DNA of 64,000 nucleotides from NCBI RefSeq assembly GCF_017569925.1, contig NZ_CP050854.1, positions 4,030,001 through 4,094,000 of the forward strand, given 5' to 3'. The translations under genes were made by a program, and so were the position numbers. Below the pieces are notes generated by a model, which did not search any database, was not told the DNA's origin, and saw only the letters and a list, made by a program, of their open reading frames with translations. Positions within the stretch are counted from its first letter, which is position 1. The number at the start of each line of letters is the position of its first letter. Shown here piece after piece: positions 10,706 through 21,303 of this stretch. This stretch comes from Brenneria izadpanahii (GTDB lineage: Bacteria > Pseudomonadota > Gammaproteobacteria > Enterobacterales > Enterobacteriaceae).

Positions 10706-11133
10706 GACGACCTCATGGCAAGTAGTTAGCAGGGTATAGAATATACCTGAACTCACGCTTTACCCAATCGCCGAAACGGTAAATAGCCTTATATAAATAG
10801 CAATAAATCAGATAACAAAAGTTAATTATCGATAATAAATCGCTTTCCGGCGCAAATAACCATAAAAAACCTGAGGATACCGGGCGAGTAAATAAAATCG
10901 TCCGGATATATAAAAATTCAGCGGTTCACGGGCAGAACCATAACCCTATAAATAAAATGGATATTTTTAACGTTATATAAAATATCAGGTTATTGAAACG
11001 ATCCCATTCCGGCCGCCCAAATAAACGGTTACGCCGGATAATCTATTTCAGATAAGGGATTAAAGGGAAAAGCGTAAATAAGGTATTACCCGCGGCGCCA
11101 TTGGCCTGCCGCGGGTAAAGGATCGGCGGCGCG
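10706..11133. other. AT-rich non-coding gap upstream of the molybdoenzyme gene and downstream of mltA
   Basis: No convincing gene is seen in these 428 bases. The part near 10.75-11.05 kb is AT-rich and must hold the promoter of the molybdoenzyme gene; no clear -35/-10 pair was assigned. The mltA-side end contains the stem-loop listed separately at 11086-11118. Confidence 0.5.
11086..11118 (-). terminator. Probable mltA terminator hairpin
   Basis: TTACCCGCGGC (11086-11096) and GCCGCGGGTAA (11108-11118) form an 11-bp perfect stem with an 11-base loop just after the mltA stop codon. The sequence after the stem on the minus strand is T-rich (TACCTTATTT) but not a clean T run. Confidence 0.6.
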
Positions 11134-12306
11134 TTAATTCTGCGGATTGCTGACCAGCAGCGATCCGGAATTATTGCTATTCATTAACGGAGCGCTTTGC
11201 GAAGCGCTGAACAAGGTTCCGTTACTCTGCGTATTTTTTAAGACCCATACCCGGCCATAGTGATTATAGAAACCCGCCGCATGGCCTGCCTCATGGCCGA
11301 TACCCTGATAAATATCAAAGTGCTGGCCTTTAATGGCGCCGCCGACGTCCAGCGCCACCATCAGGCGCATTTCATATTTACCGGTGAACTTCCCTTCATT
11401 ATCCAATAATGGCACCTCCGCCAGCAGCGCGGTTCCGGCCGGGATCAGCGAACGGTCGGAAGCCACGGACGCTTTGGCGACCAGCGGCACCGCGCTCGCC
11501 CCCTTGACCGGCGACGTCATCATCGGTTTAAAGAACACGAAGGACGGATTCTCCTCCAACAGTTCGCGCACCTCATATTCCGAGTGCTGTTCGGCCCATT
11601 TGCGGATCGCCTGCATGGACATATCTTCACGCGCCACTTCGCCGCGATCGATCAGAACCTTGCCAATACTGCGGTAGGCATGGCCGTTTTTACCCGCATA
11701 GCCGAAGAACGTTAGCGGGCGGCCGTCGCCAAAATCGATGTAGCCGCTGCCCTGCACTTCCATCATAAAGTTATCCACCAGCGAATTAGTCCAGGCCAGG
11801 GCTAAGCGATCGTCTAAAGAGCCGGAGTAAATAGATGCTCTATCCGGCAGGCGGCGATTTTTCTTGCCGCGCGAAGGCATGGCATAAAGCGGATAGCGAA
11901 ACTCGCCCTGACGGGTATAGCGGGCTTGCAGAACCGGAGTGTAGTAGCCGGTAAACTGGACGTTGCCGAAGTTGTCCACCCCCTCCATCTGCCAGGCGCT
12001 GAGGCCAAACTTGCTCAGTTCGCGGGTATCGGCTCCCGACATCATCCAGTTTTCTATCGCCTGGAAGGTACTATTATTGCTGGTATACAGGCCGGGCGAA
12101 GCGTTCCTGATTTCAGCGACCTGATCGACAAAGTCTCTGGCATTAACGGGTTTGCCGGTTGCATTCGGCTCATTCACCAGTTCCAGAGGCTGATTGAGGT
12201 GTCCATCCTTATATTGCTGTCCCCGATCGGTGGGTTTGGATTGGCACCCCGCAAGAATGGCAATTACCACGCCGGTCAGCAAATATTTTCCCCAACATCC
12301 TCTCAT
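11134..12306 (-). CDS. mltA: Membrane-bound lytic murein transglycosylase A (MltA)
   Basis: MltA is an outer-membrane lipoprotein that cleaves the glycan strands of peptidoglycan with formation of 1,6-anhydromuramic acid. The frame is open from 12447, but similarity to E. coli starts at the ATG at 12306 (MRGCWGKYLLTG); an ATG at 12330 is a possible alternative. The signal peptide ends in lipobox LAGC. The double-psi-barrel domain includes QFTGYYTPVLQAR, VQGSGYIDFGDG and the catalytic Asp region MVALDVGGAIKGQHFDIYQG. With 390 residues it is about 25 longer than E. coli MltA (365), because of a Ser/Asn-rich C-terminal tail. tRNA-fMet genes and amiC lie upstream, as in E. coli. Confidence 0.95.
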   Translation of the reverse strand: MRGCWGKYLLTGVVIAILAGCQSKPTDRGQQYKDGHLNQPLELVNEPNATGKPVNARDFVDQVAEIRNASPGLYTSNNSTFQAIENWMMSGADTRELSKFGLSAWQMEGVDNFGNVQFTGYYTPVLQARYTRQGEFRYPLYAMPSRGKKNRRLPDRASIYSGSLDDRLALAWTNSLVDNFMMEVQGSGYIDFGDGRPLTFFGYAGKNGHAYRSIGKVLIDRGEVAREDMSMQAIRKWAEQHSEYEVRELLEENPSFVFFKPMMTSPVKGASAVPLVAKASVASDRSLIPAGTALLAEVPLLDNEGKFTGKYEMRLMVALDVGGAIKGQHFDIYQGIGHEAGHAAGFYNHYGRVWVLKNTQSNGTLFSASQSAPLMNSNNSGSLLVSNPQN

Positions 12307-12662
12307 CTTCTTTGCGCTCTCTTTTGACATCGACAGATTCACCGCCGAACGATAACAAACACCTATAGAGAAAGAAACGTCACCTAATAAAAAATCGCCG
12401 GAAGCGATTTTCAACGTCGCATAGCGACGGCCCGCACAGCGAGCCACAGGGACGAGCCGCTCATATTGTAGTACCGATAGAGATACCAGAGCGACCGCGG
12501 CGCGGGCTGTTAGCGCAATATTGGGCTTTACCCCCCATTTTCGCTTCGCCGCGGCGTAAATCGTCGTCCATTAAAACCGTCGGCGCAACGTTTAAAAAAT
12601 AGCCCATTAGGTTGCAAATTCAGCACCCGTGCGGGTTATACGGCATTTTTTACAAAAATAGG
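12307..12662. other. mltA upstream region with two small hairpins, no gene
   Basis: No coding region is supported here. AAAATCGC (12391-12398) pairs with GCGATTTT (12404-12411) around a five-base loop, and a second small stem CGTCGC/GCGACG follows at about 12415-12429. These could be a terminator or part of the mltA leader. The right end is the tRNA promoter region. Confidence 0.4.
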
Positions 12663-12690
12663 TTGCACTGAAGCTCATGGGGAGTATAGT
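12663..12690 (+). promoter_or_regulatory. tRNA-fMet operon promoter
   Basis: TTGCAC (12663-12668) and TATAGT (12685-12690) have a 16-base spacer and stand 13 bases before the first tRNA, with AT-rich upstream sequence. Confidence 0.75.
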
Positions 12691-12703
12691 GCGCATCCAC
12701 GGA

Positions 12704-12780
<77 letters not shown>

Positions 12781-12827
12781 ATTGATGTGAATAGACCATC
12801 AAAAGTAAAAGACAGTATCAAGACGGA

Positions 12828-12904
<77 letters not shown>

Positions 12905-12924
12905 ATTGATTCTTATTAAAAAGG

Positions 12925-12945
12925 CACCCTTAGCGGGTGTTTTTT
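12925..12945 (+). terminator. Terminator of the tRNA-fMet operon
   Basis: CACCC, loop TTAGC, GGGTG and six Ts form a standard intrinsic terminator 20 bases after the second tRNA. Confidence 0.9.
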
Positions 12946-13048
12946 GCTTTCTGGCGTCCCCCATTCTCGCCAACGCATTATTATTTATGCCGCGTAACAC
13001 TCTGCAAGCCATTCCCCTCTCGGCCCCGAAAATCGCGCCGGTATAGCG

Positions 13049-14290
13049 CTAGCGCCCCGTCTGACTGGCGAAATAGGCTTTAATTCCGTCAAGGATCGAT
13101 TGGGCTACCTGCTGTTGAAACTGGCTGGTGCGCAACTTGCGCTCTTCTTCAAGATTACTGATAAATGCCGTTTCTACCAGCACGGAGGGAATATCCGGCG
13201 CTTTTAGCACCGCGAATCCGGCCTGGTCGACGCTATTTTTATGCAGACGGTTAACCTTGCTTAAACGGGTTAGTATTTCCTTCCCGAACTTCAAGCTGTC
13301 GTTAATGGTAACGGTCTGAACCAGGTCAAGCATGGTGTGATCCAGATAGCGATCGCCGCTCATGCTGACCCCGCCGATTAAATCCGATTCGTTCTGCGTC
13401 TGCGCCAGAAAGCTGGCAGCGGTGCTGGTCGCTCCCTTTTTCGACAGCGCAAATACCGACGATCCCCTTGCCGCGCGGTTGGTGAACGCATCCGCATGAA
13501 TGGAAATAAATAGATCGGCCCGCTGCTTACGCGCTTTGGCGACCCGCACGCGCAATGGAATGAATACGTCCTCATTGCGCGTCATATAGGCTTTCATATT
13601 AGACTCGCGTTCAATCAGAGCGCGAAGCCGGCGGGCGATTTGCAGCACGATATCTTTTTCGCGGGTTTTATTTTTACCAATCGCGCCGGGATCTTCGCCG
13701 CCGTGGCCGGGATCCAGCATAATAACCAGCGGCCGATCGCGTCCGGCTTTCCCCGCCTGCGGCGCTTCCGCCGGCAATGTCCGCTCCAGATCGCCTTTGT
13801 TGTAATCCTCCAGCAACGCCAGCAGCGGATCCTCTTCGTTATCATAACGGCCGGCCAACGGATAAAGATCCATCACCAGACGATGTTTGAATTCGGCCAC
13901 CGGGCCCAGCGTAAAGAGCTTGGCATCAACGCCTTGTTTTAGCTCAAGAACCAAGCGCAACGTATTTTTATCAAACTGGCCAATCCTGGCATTTTTAATC
14001 AACGGATCATTTTGGTGAAACTGGGCGGGAACATTCTTCAGGACGCTATTGAGATGAATATTTTCAATATCCACCACCAGACGATCCGGATTGCCGAGGG
14101 TGAATTGCTTGTATTTAAGCGAAAGATTTGACTCCAGCGTTACCCGGGTATAGGAAGAAGAAGGCCAGACGCGTACGGCGATAACCTGGGCAACGGCGGC
14201 CAAACCAACGCCGCTTACACTTAATAGCCAAGTTGCCGCGGCGCTTTGCAGCAGGCGCCGCCGAGTCAGATTGTGATTCGAGTAAGACAT
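13049..14290 (-). CDS. amiC: N-acetylmuramoyl-L-alanine amidase AmiC
   Basis: AmiC is a zinc amidase that splits septal peptidoglycan for daughter cell separation and is activated by NlpD. The 413-residue protein (E. coli 417) has a twin-arginine signal ([15 protein letters not shown], residues 9-23), an AMIN domain at about residues 32-150 that targets the division site, and an Amidase_3 domain from about residue 187. Zinc ligands lie in [13 protein letters not shown], in ESNMK (the Glu) and in SIHADAF; the catalytic Glu is in LVETAFISN. It is divergent from argA. Confidence 0.97.
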   Translation of the reverse strand: MSYSNHNLTRRRLLQSAAATWLLSVSGVGLAAVAQVIAVRVWPSSSYTRVTLESNLSLKYKQFTLGNPDRLVVDIENIHLNSVLKNVPAQFHQNDPLIKNARIGQFDKNTLRLVLELKQGVDAKLFTLGPVAEFKHRLVMDLYPLAGRYDNEEDPLLALLEDYNKGDLERTLPAEAPQAGKAGRDRPLVIMLDPGHGGEDPGAIGKNKTREKDIVLQIARRLRALIERESNMKAYMTRNEDVFIPLRVRVAKARKQRADLFISIHADAFTNRAARGSSVFALSKKGATSTAASFLAQTQNESDLIGGVSMSGDRYLDHTMLDLVQTVTINDSLKFGKEILTRLSKVNRLHKNSVDQAGFAVLKAPDIPSVLVETAFISNLEEERKLRTSQFQQQVAQSILDGIKAYFASQTGR

Positions 14291-14477
14291 GCAACTCCGG
14301 TCTGATTACAGTGCCACTGCCGATACGGGAAGCAGAAATCGCAAAATTGTCAAAAACTTTAACCAATCTCTACACCGGTGTCATGCAAAAATCATTGTTA
14401 CGCTTTCTCTTCCCGCTTCTTGCAAATTACGGCGGCATTGACTTTGCTTATTACATACCCCTTGCCTTTTACCTCGC

Positions 14478-14515
14478 AAAGAATAAAAATACAGAAATTA
14501 CGAATAAAAATTCAA
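14478..14515 (+). promoter_or_regulatory. Tandem ArgR operator (two ARG boxes) before argA
   Basis: Two near-consensus ARG box cores, AGAATAAAAATACA (14480-14493) and CGAATAAAAATTCA (14501-14514), start exactly 21 bases apart. That equals the known layout of two 18-bp boxes with a 3-bp spacer bound by one ArgR hexamer. The second box ends against the AAGGAG ribosome binding site of argA. Confidence 0.85.
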
Positions 14516-14525
14516 AGGAGTCGCA

Positions 14526-15851
14526 GTGAAGGAGCGTAGTACAGAACTGGTCGAGGGCTTTCGCCACACCGTTCCCTATATCAATGCCCACCGTGGCAAA
14601 ACCTTTGTCATCATGCTGGGCGGCGAAGCCATTGAGCATGAAAACTTCGCCAATATCGTCAACGACATCGGGCTACTGCATAGCCTGGGCATCAAGCTGG
14701 TGGTGGTGTATGGCGCTCGTCCGCAGATCGATAGCAATCTGACAACGCATCACTACGAACCGCTTTACCATAAAAATATCCGTATTACAGACAGTACGAC
14801 GCTAGAGCTGGTTAAACAGGCAGCCGGAATGCTGCAACTGGATATCACCGCCCGTCTATCCATGAGTTTGAATAATACGCCGTTGCAGGGCGCGCACATC
14901 AACGTCGTCAGCGGCAACTTTATTATCGCCCAGCCTCTCGGCGTGGATGATGGCGTCGACTACTGTCACAGCGGCCGTATCCGCCGTATTGATGAAGATG
15001 CGCTGCACCGTCAGTTAGACAGCGGCGCGATCGTGCTGTTGGGCCCGGTGGCGGTTTCCGTCACCGGAGAGAGCTTTAATCTGACTTCCGAAGAGGTCGC
15101 CACCCAGTTGGCGATCAAACTGAAAGCGGAAAAAATGATTGGCTTTTGCTCTTCACAGGGCGTGACGAATGAAGAAGGCAAAATCATTTCCGAGTTATTC
15201 CCGGATGACGCCCAAAAACGCATTGAAGCGTTGGAACAGGAAGGCGATTACCAGTCCGGTACGGTCCGATTCCTGCGCGGCGCGGTTAAAGCCTGCCGCA
15301 GCGGCGTGCGCCGCAGCCACCTGATCAGCTATCAGGTCGACGGCGCCTTGCTGCAGGAACTGTTTTCCCGCGATGGCATCGGTACGCAGATCGTCATGGA
15401 AAGCGCCGAGCAGGTGCGCCGTGCAACGATTAACGATATCGGCGGCATTCTGGAGCTGATTCGCCCGCTGGAACAGCAAGGCATTCTGGTCAGACGCTCC
15501 CGCGAACAGTTGGAAATGGAGATCGATAAGTTCACCGTTGTCGTCCGCGATAACCTGACCATTGCCTGCGCCGCGCTTTATCCGTTCCCGGAAGAGAGCA
15601 TCGGTGAAATGGCTTGCGTCGCGGTGCATCCGGACTATCGCAGCTCCTCACGCGGCGACACGTTACTGCAAAGAATCGCCGCTCAGGCCCGTCTGCAAGG
15701 GCTGAAAAAGCTGTTTGTCCTGACGACGCACAGCATCCACTGGTTTCAGGAACGCGGATTTTTGCCCGCCGAAGTGGAAATGCTGCCGAGGAAAAAACAG
15801 GAACTGTATAACTATCAGCGCCGCTCCAAAATCCTGGTGCTGGATCTGTAA
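14526..15851 (+). CDS. argA: Amino-acid N-acetyltransferase (N-acetylglutamate synthase) ArgA
   Basis: ArgA makes N-acetylglutamate from glutamate and acetyl-CoA, the first step of arginine biosynthesis, and is feedback-inhibited by arginine. The start is GTG at 14526, five bases after AAGGAG. The 441-residue protein has an N-terminal amino-acid-kinase-like domain ([25 protein letters not shown]) that binds arginine and a C-terminal GNAT acetyltransferase domain ([20 protein letters not shown]). An ArgR operator lies directly upstream. The gene is convergent with recD. Confidence 0.98.
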   Translation: MKERSTELVEGFRHTVPYINAHRGKTFVIMLGGEAIEHENFANIVNDIGLLHSLGIKLVVVYGARPQIDSNLTTHHYEPLYHKNIRITDSTTLELVKQAAGMLQLDITARLSMSLNNTPLQGAHINVVSGNFIIAQPLGVDDGVDYCHSGRIRRIDEDALHRQLDSGAIVLLGPVAVSVTGESFNLTSEEVATQLAIKLKAEKMIGFCSSQGVTNEEGKIISELFPDDAQKRIEALEQEGDYQSGTVRFLRGAVKACRSGVRRSHLISYQVDGALLQELFSRDGIGTQIVMESAEQVRRATINDIGGILELIRPLEQQGILVRRSREQLEMEIDKFTVVVRDNLTIACAALYPFPEESIGEMACVAVHPDYRSSSRGDTLLQRIAAQARLQGLKKLFVLTTHSIHWFQERGFLPAEVEMLPRKKQELYNYQRRSKILVLDL

Positions 15852-15855
15852 CAAC

Positions 15856-15891
15856 CATCCCCATAGCGGAGTTCATCCTGCTACGGGGATG
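15856..15891. terminator. argA/recD convergent hairpin
   Basis: CATCCCC-A-TAGC (15856-15867) pairs with GCTA-C-GGGGATG (15880-15891) with one internal mismatch, in the 45 bases between two convergent genes. There is no long T run, so termination efficiency is uncertain. Confidence 0.6.
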
Positions 15892-15896
15892 CCGTG

Positions 15897-17771
15897 TTAG
15901 CGATGCTCGTCTGATGAAAGCGCCATGATGCGTTCAACCAAACCGCTATGACGCTGGGTGGGGGTTTTCACCGCTCGACACAAAATTTTGGTATCCGCAT
16001 ACAGCGACAAACGCTGACGGGCGCGGGTGATGGCGGTATAGACCAATTCCCGCGTTAATACCGGCAGATAATGGTTCGGCAATATCAGCGCGGTATGTTC
16101 GAATTCCGATCCCTGCGACTTATGCACCGTCATGGCATAGGCCGTATCGTGCGGCGGCAAACGGCTCGGCGCTACGGCCTTGGTTTTGCCGTTGGGGAGT
16201 TGAAAGTAAACCCGCAGTTCTCCCTTTTCACTCAGCATGGCGATACCGATATCGCCATTAAATAATCCCAGCACCGCATCATTACGCTCGATCATCACCG
16301 GGCGACCAACGTACCAGCGATTAAGCGGATTACGGCTGCGATGGATCAGTCCGCTTTTATCTAATGCCTGTTCAATCCGCTGGTTAAGCCCCGCCACGCC
16401 GAATGGCCCCTCGCGCAGAGCGCACAGTTGACGATAGCGTTGGAAGGCCGTCAGAACCGTTTCCGGATCGGCATCGGCGGCAATAAGCCGTAAATAATCC
16501 CGGTAGCCTGCAACGCATTGCGCCAGCATCTGCTGGTAATCTTCCGCTGCGGCCAGCGGACGGCAGGAGATATCCGTAAAGCTAGCGTTCAAAACGGCAA
16601 GCACTCGCCGGTCATCGCCGTTGTTCACCGCCAAAGCCAATTGCCCGATGCCGGAATGCCGATCGAAACGATAGCTTTTACGCAACAGACAGATGCTATC
16701 CCCGACGGTTGCCCGGTTTTCAGCCCCGTCATCGTCAAGCCGGCAGCCGGTCAGCCGCTGTAGCTGCTGCGCCCTTGCCCGGCTGTAGCCCGCCTGCGCA
16801 AAGCGGCAGATATCTCCCAGCACCGCTCCCGCCTCCACCGACGCCAGCTGATCGCGATCGCCCAGAAAGATGACCTTCGCCTGCTCAGGCAGCGCGGCGA
16901 TCAGATTCGCCATCATCGGCAGATCGACCATTGAGGCTTCATCCACCACCAGTACATCAAGGTGCAGCGGATTCCCCTGATGGTGACGCAATCGTTGACT
17001 GTCGGGCACCGCCCCTAACAAACGGTGGAGCGTGGTCGCTTCCTGGGGAAAGCGCTCCCGGTGAGCCTGACTCAGCGATAGGTTGCTCAACGCCGCGCCC
17101 AGCGACTCCGTTAAACGCGCGGCGGCTTTCCCCGTCGGCGCGGCCAGTTGAATACGCAACGGCGTTCCCGAATTAAGCTGAATCAACGCGGCCAGCAGTT
17201 TGGCGACCGTGGTTGTCTTACCGGTGCCCGGCCCGCCGGAAATCACGGTGATACGCCGGGTCAGGGCGACGGCCGCCGCGACTTTTTGCCAGTCGATTTC
17301 ACCGTCGACCGGTGGAAACAGGCTATCTAACACCGTGCGGATAGGTTGCTCATCGATCCGGGGATCGTGATCCTCACCGGCGATAAACCGCGCGACCTGT
17401 CCTTCGCTCTGCCAGCTGCGCTGCAAATAGAGATTTTGTTGCCGCAACACCAGCGGCGTCGGGCTATTGCCGTCGCCCACGGCGGGGGATGCCAACAGGC
17501 ATCGCCGCCACCCGGATGCGTCCAATTTTCCGGCGGCTTCCCATACCGACTGAGCCAATTCACGATCGCGATCGTCAAACAACAGCGAGGGCTGTAAAAC
17601 TTCCAACGGCAGGCAAACATGTCCGGCGCCGGACTGCGCGCTTAGACAGGCCGCGGCCAGCAGCAATTGAGGGTTGTCGTCATCCGCCAGCATCCTGGCG
17701 AACTGAATATCCAGCGGGCGCAGAAGCCGGCGCTGTAATGCCGTTTCGAGTAACTCAATCATGACTGGCAT
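15897..17771 (-). CDS. recD: Exodeoxyribonuclease V subunit RecD
   Basis: RecD is the 5'-3' helicase subunit of RecBCD, which unwinds and degrades DNA from double-strand ends until Chi is met. The 624-residue protein (E. coli 608) has Walker [18 protein letters not shown], Walker [16 protein letters not shown] and the C-terminal helicase motif [14 protein letters not shown]. Its start overlaps the end of recB by 17 bases, giving translational coupling in a recB-recD order. Confidence 0.97.
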   Translation of the reverse strand: MPVMIELLETALQRRLLRPLDIQFARMLADDDNPQLLLAAACLSAQSGAGHVCLPLEVLQPSLLFDDRDRELAQSVWEAAGKLDASGWRRCLLASPAVGDGNSPTPLVLRQQNLYLQRSWQSEGQVARFIAGEDHDPRIDEQPIRTVLDSLFPPVDGEIDWQKVAAAVALTRRITVISGGPGTGKTTTVAKLLAALIQLNSGTPLRIQLAAPTGKAAARLTESLGAALSNLSLSQAHRERFPQEATTLHRLLGAVPDSQRLRHHQGNPLHLDVLVVDEASMVDLPMMANLIAALPEQAKVIFLGDRDQLASVEAGAVLGDICRFAQAGYSRARAQQLQRLTGCRLDDDGAENRATVGDSICLLRKSYRFDRHSGIGQLALAVNNGDDRRVLAVLNASFTDISCRPLAAAEDYQQMLAQCVAGYRDYLRLIAADADPETVLTAFQRYRQLCALREGPFGVAGLNQRIEQALDKSGLIHRSRNPLNRWYVGRPVMIERNDAVLGLFNGDIGIAMLSEKGELRVYFQLPNGKTKAVAPSRLPPHDTAYAMTVHKSQGSEFEHTALILPNHYLPVLTRELVYTAITRARQRLSLYADTKILCRAVKTPTQRHSGLVERIMALSSDEHR

Positions 17772-20700
17772 CCTGTATCAGCGTTCCTTCGAATAGCCGA
17801 TCCAACCCGGCGATAAAGGCTTGCGGCGGGCGAAAAGAAAACACGCCGTTACCGGGAGCATTTGCATCAACGCCGCGCAAAAACAGGTAAAACACGCCGC
17901 CGAAATGACGCTCATAGTCATAATCGGCAATGCGGTGACGCAGATAGCGATGCAGCGCCAAACTATAAAGCTGATACTGCAAATCATAACGATGTTCCGC
18001 CATCGCCTGCATCATGGCTGACTGCGTGTAAGCGCTCGCATCCGCGCCCAGCCAGTTGGATTTGTAATCCAGCAGGTAGTAGCGTCCTTGCCAGCAAAAC
18101 ACCAGATCGATAAACCCTTTCAGCATCCCCTTAACCTGTTGAAAGGACAACGGCGGACACCGGGCGGACAAAGGATCATATTGCTTTGCCAGGCGATCGA
18201 ACCAAGTTGCCTGCACCGGCGCCTGAATCGGCAGATAAAACTGGAGCTCCGCCTGCTTGCGCCGGGGATCCAGCGCGGACAACGCGATGCCCTCGTCATT
18301 CAGGGGCGTGGTTAACACCGCCTCCATCCACTGTCGCAATACGGGCAGCCAGACCTCCTCCAGCCCTTGCAGTTGCAATTGCTCGGCCAGCCAGGCTTCA
18401 TCGATCGGCTGAGTAAAATCCAGCGTCTCAAACAGGCTATGTAAAAACGTGCCGGGGCTCGCGCCTCGCGGAAATGTGTGCGGGGTAAACTGCGTTTCCG
18501 GCTCTTCCTGACGCTCGCCCATCGCTTCAATATCCAGACGCGGTATCAGTTCCTGCACGACGGAAGAACCATGCTGCTGTAACCCGGAATAACTGGTCAT
18601 CCGCCAGCCGTCCCTCGGCGCCCGGTCACTGCGGCGCGCTTGTAACTCAACCTTCTCCGGCTCGTTCGGCCGCCAGGGAAGTTCATCGTTGATCTGCGCC
18701 GGCGTTAATACCACGCCGTCGCCCGTCATGGCTTCAAGTTCGGCGATCAACGCCGCCACGTCGGCTTCTTCTCCGCGCTGGAGCAGATATCCCAGCGCGC
18801 TCTGGTGCATATCGCTGCCCGCCGTTTTCTTACGCGAACGCTGAAGCGGAGCTACGCCAACGCTGCAATGATAAATGGAGCGGGTCAGCGCCACATACAG
18901 CAGACGCAAATCCTCCGCCAGACGCTCCTCTTCCGCCAGCGTTCGGCTTTCCTCACTGTTATCCAGATCCAGTAAAGCCTGATAGGTGCTTCTATCGTGA
19001 TAAATCCCTTGCGACTGTTCGCGGAAATTGCTGATAAACGGCAGCCAGACCAGCGGATACTCCAACCCTTTGGATTTGTGAATCGTCACGATCTGCACCA
19101 GATGGCGATCGCTTTCCAGCCGAAGCTGCTGATTATCCGCCTGCGGATTCGGTTGGGTAATCTGCTGCGACAGCCAGCGCACTAACGCGTGCTCGCTGTC
19201 CAATGCCGATGAGGCATCCTGCAATAATTCGCCGATATGCAGAATATCGGTTAACCGGCGTTCGCCATCGACGCTGGCCAGCAGGTTCTCCGCCAACTGA
19301 TGGCGGCTCATCAGCGCGCGCAACATAGGCAATACGCCGCGCTGCCGCCAGAGCGCGCGATAACCGGCGAATTCATCGACCAGAGCATCCCATGCGGCTT
19401 CGCTGCGGCTTAGCGCATCCACCGCCTGCGCGTCCAATCCCATCAGGGAGGTGGCCATCGCGCTGCGTAATGTTCTTTCCTGTTCCGGCGCCAACACCGC
19501 CTGCAGTAGCCACAGGATATCGCGGGCTTCCGGAGTGGTAAAAACGCTGTCGCGGTTGGAAAGGTAAACCGACGGAATCGACAGCCTGCTGAGCGCGTCC
19601 CGCACCAGCGCAGCCTCATGGCGGCTGCGCACCAGTACGCTCATGTCCGAGGCCTGAACCAGACGCCGCGTTTTACCGGTTTCTAACCAGGCTTCATTCC
19701 GCTGGCTGGCCGCCAGCCAGTCTCTGATTTGCGCGGCGCATTGCCGGGCCATTAGCTGCTGGTAGTCGCCCACGCCGATAGACTCCGTTCCCGTCAACCA
19801 TAGCTGGAGCGCCGGCTGAGGTTTTCCGGCTACGTTAAAAACCAGATCGCGTTTCGGTTCGGCGGGGGAAACGGCAAGAAAAGGAATATCTTTAAAGATA
19901 AAGGGATGCTCAAGACGCTGAAACAAACGGTTAACTCCGCGCACCATCTGGTGTGATGAACGCCAGTTGGTATCCAGCGTGTAATGCGCGCTCACCTCCG
20001 ATCGGGCGCGCATATAGGTAAAAATATCCGCCCCGCGGAATGCATAGATCGCCTGTTTCGGATCGCCGATCAACAGCAGGCCACACTGCGCCTGCCCGAC
20101 ATACAGCGCGCTAAAAATCCGGTATTGCTGGGGGTCGGTATCCTGAAACTCGTCGATCATCGCCACCGGATAGCGTTCCCGAATTGAGGCGGCCAGTTGT
20201 TCTCCGCCCGTCTGCCGCAGCGCCTCATCCAACCGGCTCAGCAAATCATCAAATCCCAGTTCCGCCCGCTGGCGTTTTTCCTCCCGCACAGAGCGGCGGA
20301 TTTCACTCAATGCCCGCACAATCACCAAATCACGCAGGGAAAGCGAGGCGCCAAGCAATTTATCCGTCGCCTCAAACACCGGATGTAACGGCGGCTCTCC
20401 CTTTTTGGTTTTTTCTATCAGCGTCTGCTGGCTAAATCTGTCCAGCTCTTTCGGCAATTGATAATCCTGCGTTGGCTGCTCCGCCCACGCGGTTATCTTC
20501 CGCAGCCAATTAGGCAGATGCTTACTGCTATAGCTACGTTTGTCCACGCCGGATGCGTCGATCAGCGCCGCCAAATCCGCCGAGGCCGCCAGCCATTGCC
20601 GCTTAAACGCATCAATCGCCGCAACGATTTTCTGATGGCGGCTCAGCAGCGTTTCATCATCCTGCGGCGAACTGCGCAAAACCGGCGTTTCGCCGTGCAG

Positions 20701-21303
20701 ATAGGGCATCAGGTCGGTCAGTAAACTCTCGGGCCCGCTCCACTCCAGCCCCACGACGCGCGCCACCTCCAGCGGTAAAGGATAGCAGTAGCGACGCCAG
20801 AAATCGGCGCAGGCCTGACGGCGTAGCGGCTGCTCATCCTCAATCAATTCCTGTTCAAACAGCACGCCGGATTCAAAGGCATTGGTGCTTAACATCCGCT
20901 GACAAAAACCATGAATGGTATAGATAGCGGCTTCATCCATTTGCCGTTCAGCGGCAAGCAGGACATCCGCCGCATCGGCGAGATCCGGGATCTCGGCCAG
21001 CAGCATGGTCAGCAGCGGATCCTGGCTCTCCCCGCGAATACAGGCTATGCGCAGGGCGTGGATCTTCTCGCGGATACGCTCACGCAACTCTTCTGTGGCG
21101 GCCTCGGTGAAGGTCACCACCAGAATTTCCTCTACCAGCAATTGCCGGGGGTAAGCCGAGGCGCCCCCTAATCCCAGCAGCAGGCGTAAATAAAGCGCGG
21201 CAAGCGTATAAGTTTTCCCGGTTCCGGCCGAAGCCTCAATCAGCCGCTCCCCCAGAAGCGGCAACGTCAGAACGTTTAATGATTGCGGCGCGGCAGGCTT
21301 CAT
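17755..21303 (-). CDS. recB: Exodeoxyribonuclease V subunit RecB
   Basis: RecB supplies the 3'-5' helicase and the only nuclease domain of RecBCD and loads RecA after Chi. Length is 1182 residues (E. coli 1180). Walker A is [19 protein letters not shown] near residue 22, the helicase motif [17 protein letters not shown] is near residue 740, and the nuclease site includes GFIDLVF and Asp1079-Tyr-Lys1081 in YLLDYKSNW, matching Asp1080 and Lys1082 of E. coli. It overlaps ptrA by 4 bases and recD by 17. Confidence 0.98.
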   Translation of the reverse strand: MKPAAPQSLNVLTLPLLGERLIEASAGTGKTYTLAALYLRLLLGLGGASAYPRQLLVEEILVVTFTEAATEELRERIREKIHALRIACIRGESQDPLLTMLLAEIPDLADAADVLLAAERQMDEAAIYTIHGFCQRMLSTNAFESGVLFEQELIEDEQPLRRQACADFWRRYCYPLPLEVARVVGLEWSGPESLLTDLMPYLHGETPVLRSSPQDDETLLSRHQKIVAAIDAFKRQWLAASADLAALIDASGVDKRSYSSKHLPNWLRKITAWAEQPTQDYQLPKELDRFSQQTLIEKTKKGEPPLHPVFEATDKLLGASLSLRDLVIVRALSEIRRSVREEKRQRAELGFDDLLSRLDEALRQTGGEQLAASIRERYPVAMIDEFQDTDPQQYRIFSALYVGQAQCGLLLIGDPKQAIYAFRGADIFTYMRARSEVSAHYTLDTNWRSSHQMVRGVNRLFQRLEHPFIFKDIPFLAVSPAEPKRDLVFNVAGKPQPALQLWLTGTESIGVGDYQQLMARQCAAQIRDWLAASQRNEAWLETGKTRRLVQASDMSVLVRSRHEAALVRDALSRLSIPSVYLSNRDSVFTTPEARDILWLLQAVLAPEQERTLRSAMATSLMGLDAQAVDALSRSEAAWDALVDEFAGYRALWRQRGVLPMLRALMSRHQLAENLLASVDGERRLTDILHIGELLQDASSALDSEHALVRWLSQQITQPNPQADNQQLRLESDRHLVQIVTIHKSKGLEYPLVWLPFISNFREQSQGIYHDRSTYQALLDLDNSEESRTLAEEERLAEDLRLLYVALTRSIYHCSVGVAPLQRSRKKTAGSDMHQSALGYLLQRGEEADVAALIAELEAMTGDGVVLTPAQINDELPWRPNEPEKVELQARRSDRAPRDGWRMTSYSGLQQHGSSVVQELIPRLDIEAMGERQEEPETQFTPHTFPRGASPGTFLHSLFETLDFTQPIDEAWLAEQLQLQGLEEVWLPVLRQWMEAVLTTPLNDEGIALSALDPRRKQAELQFYLPIQAPVQATWFDRLAKQYDPLSARCPPLSFQQVKGMLKGFIDLVFCWQGRYYLLDYKSNWLGADASAYTQSAMMQAMAEHRYDLQYQLYSLALHRYLRHRIADYDYERHFGGVFYLFLRGVDANAPGNGVFSFRPPQAFIAGLDRLFEGTLIQDASHD

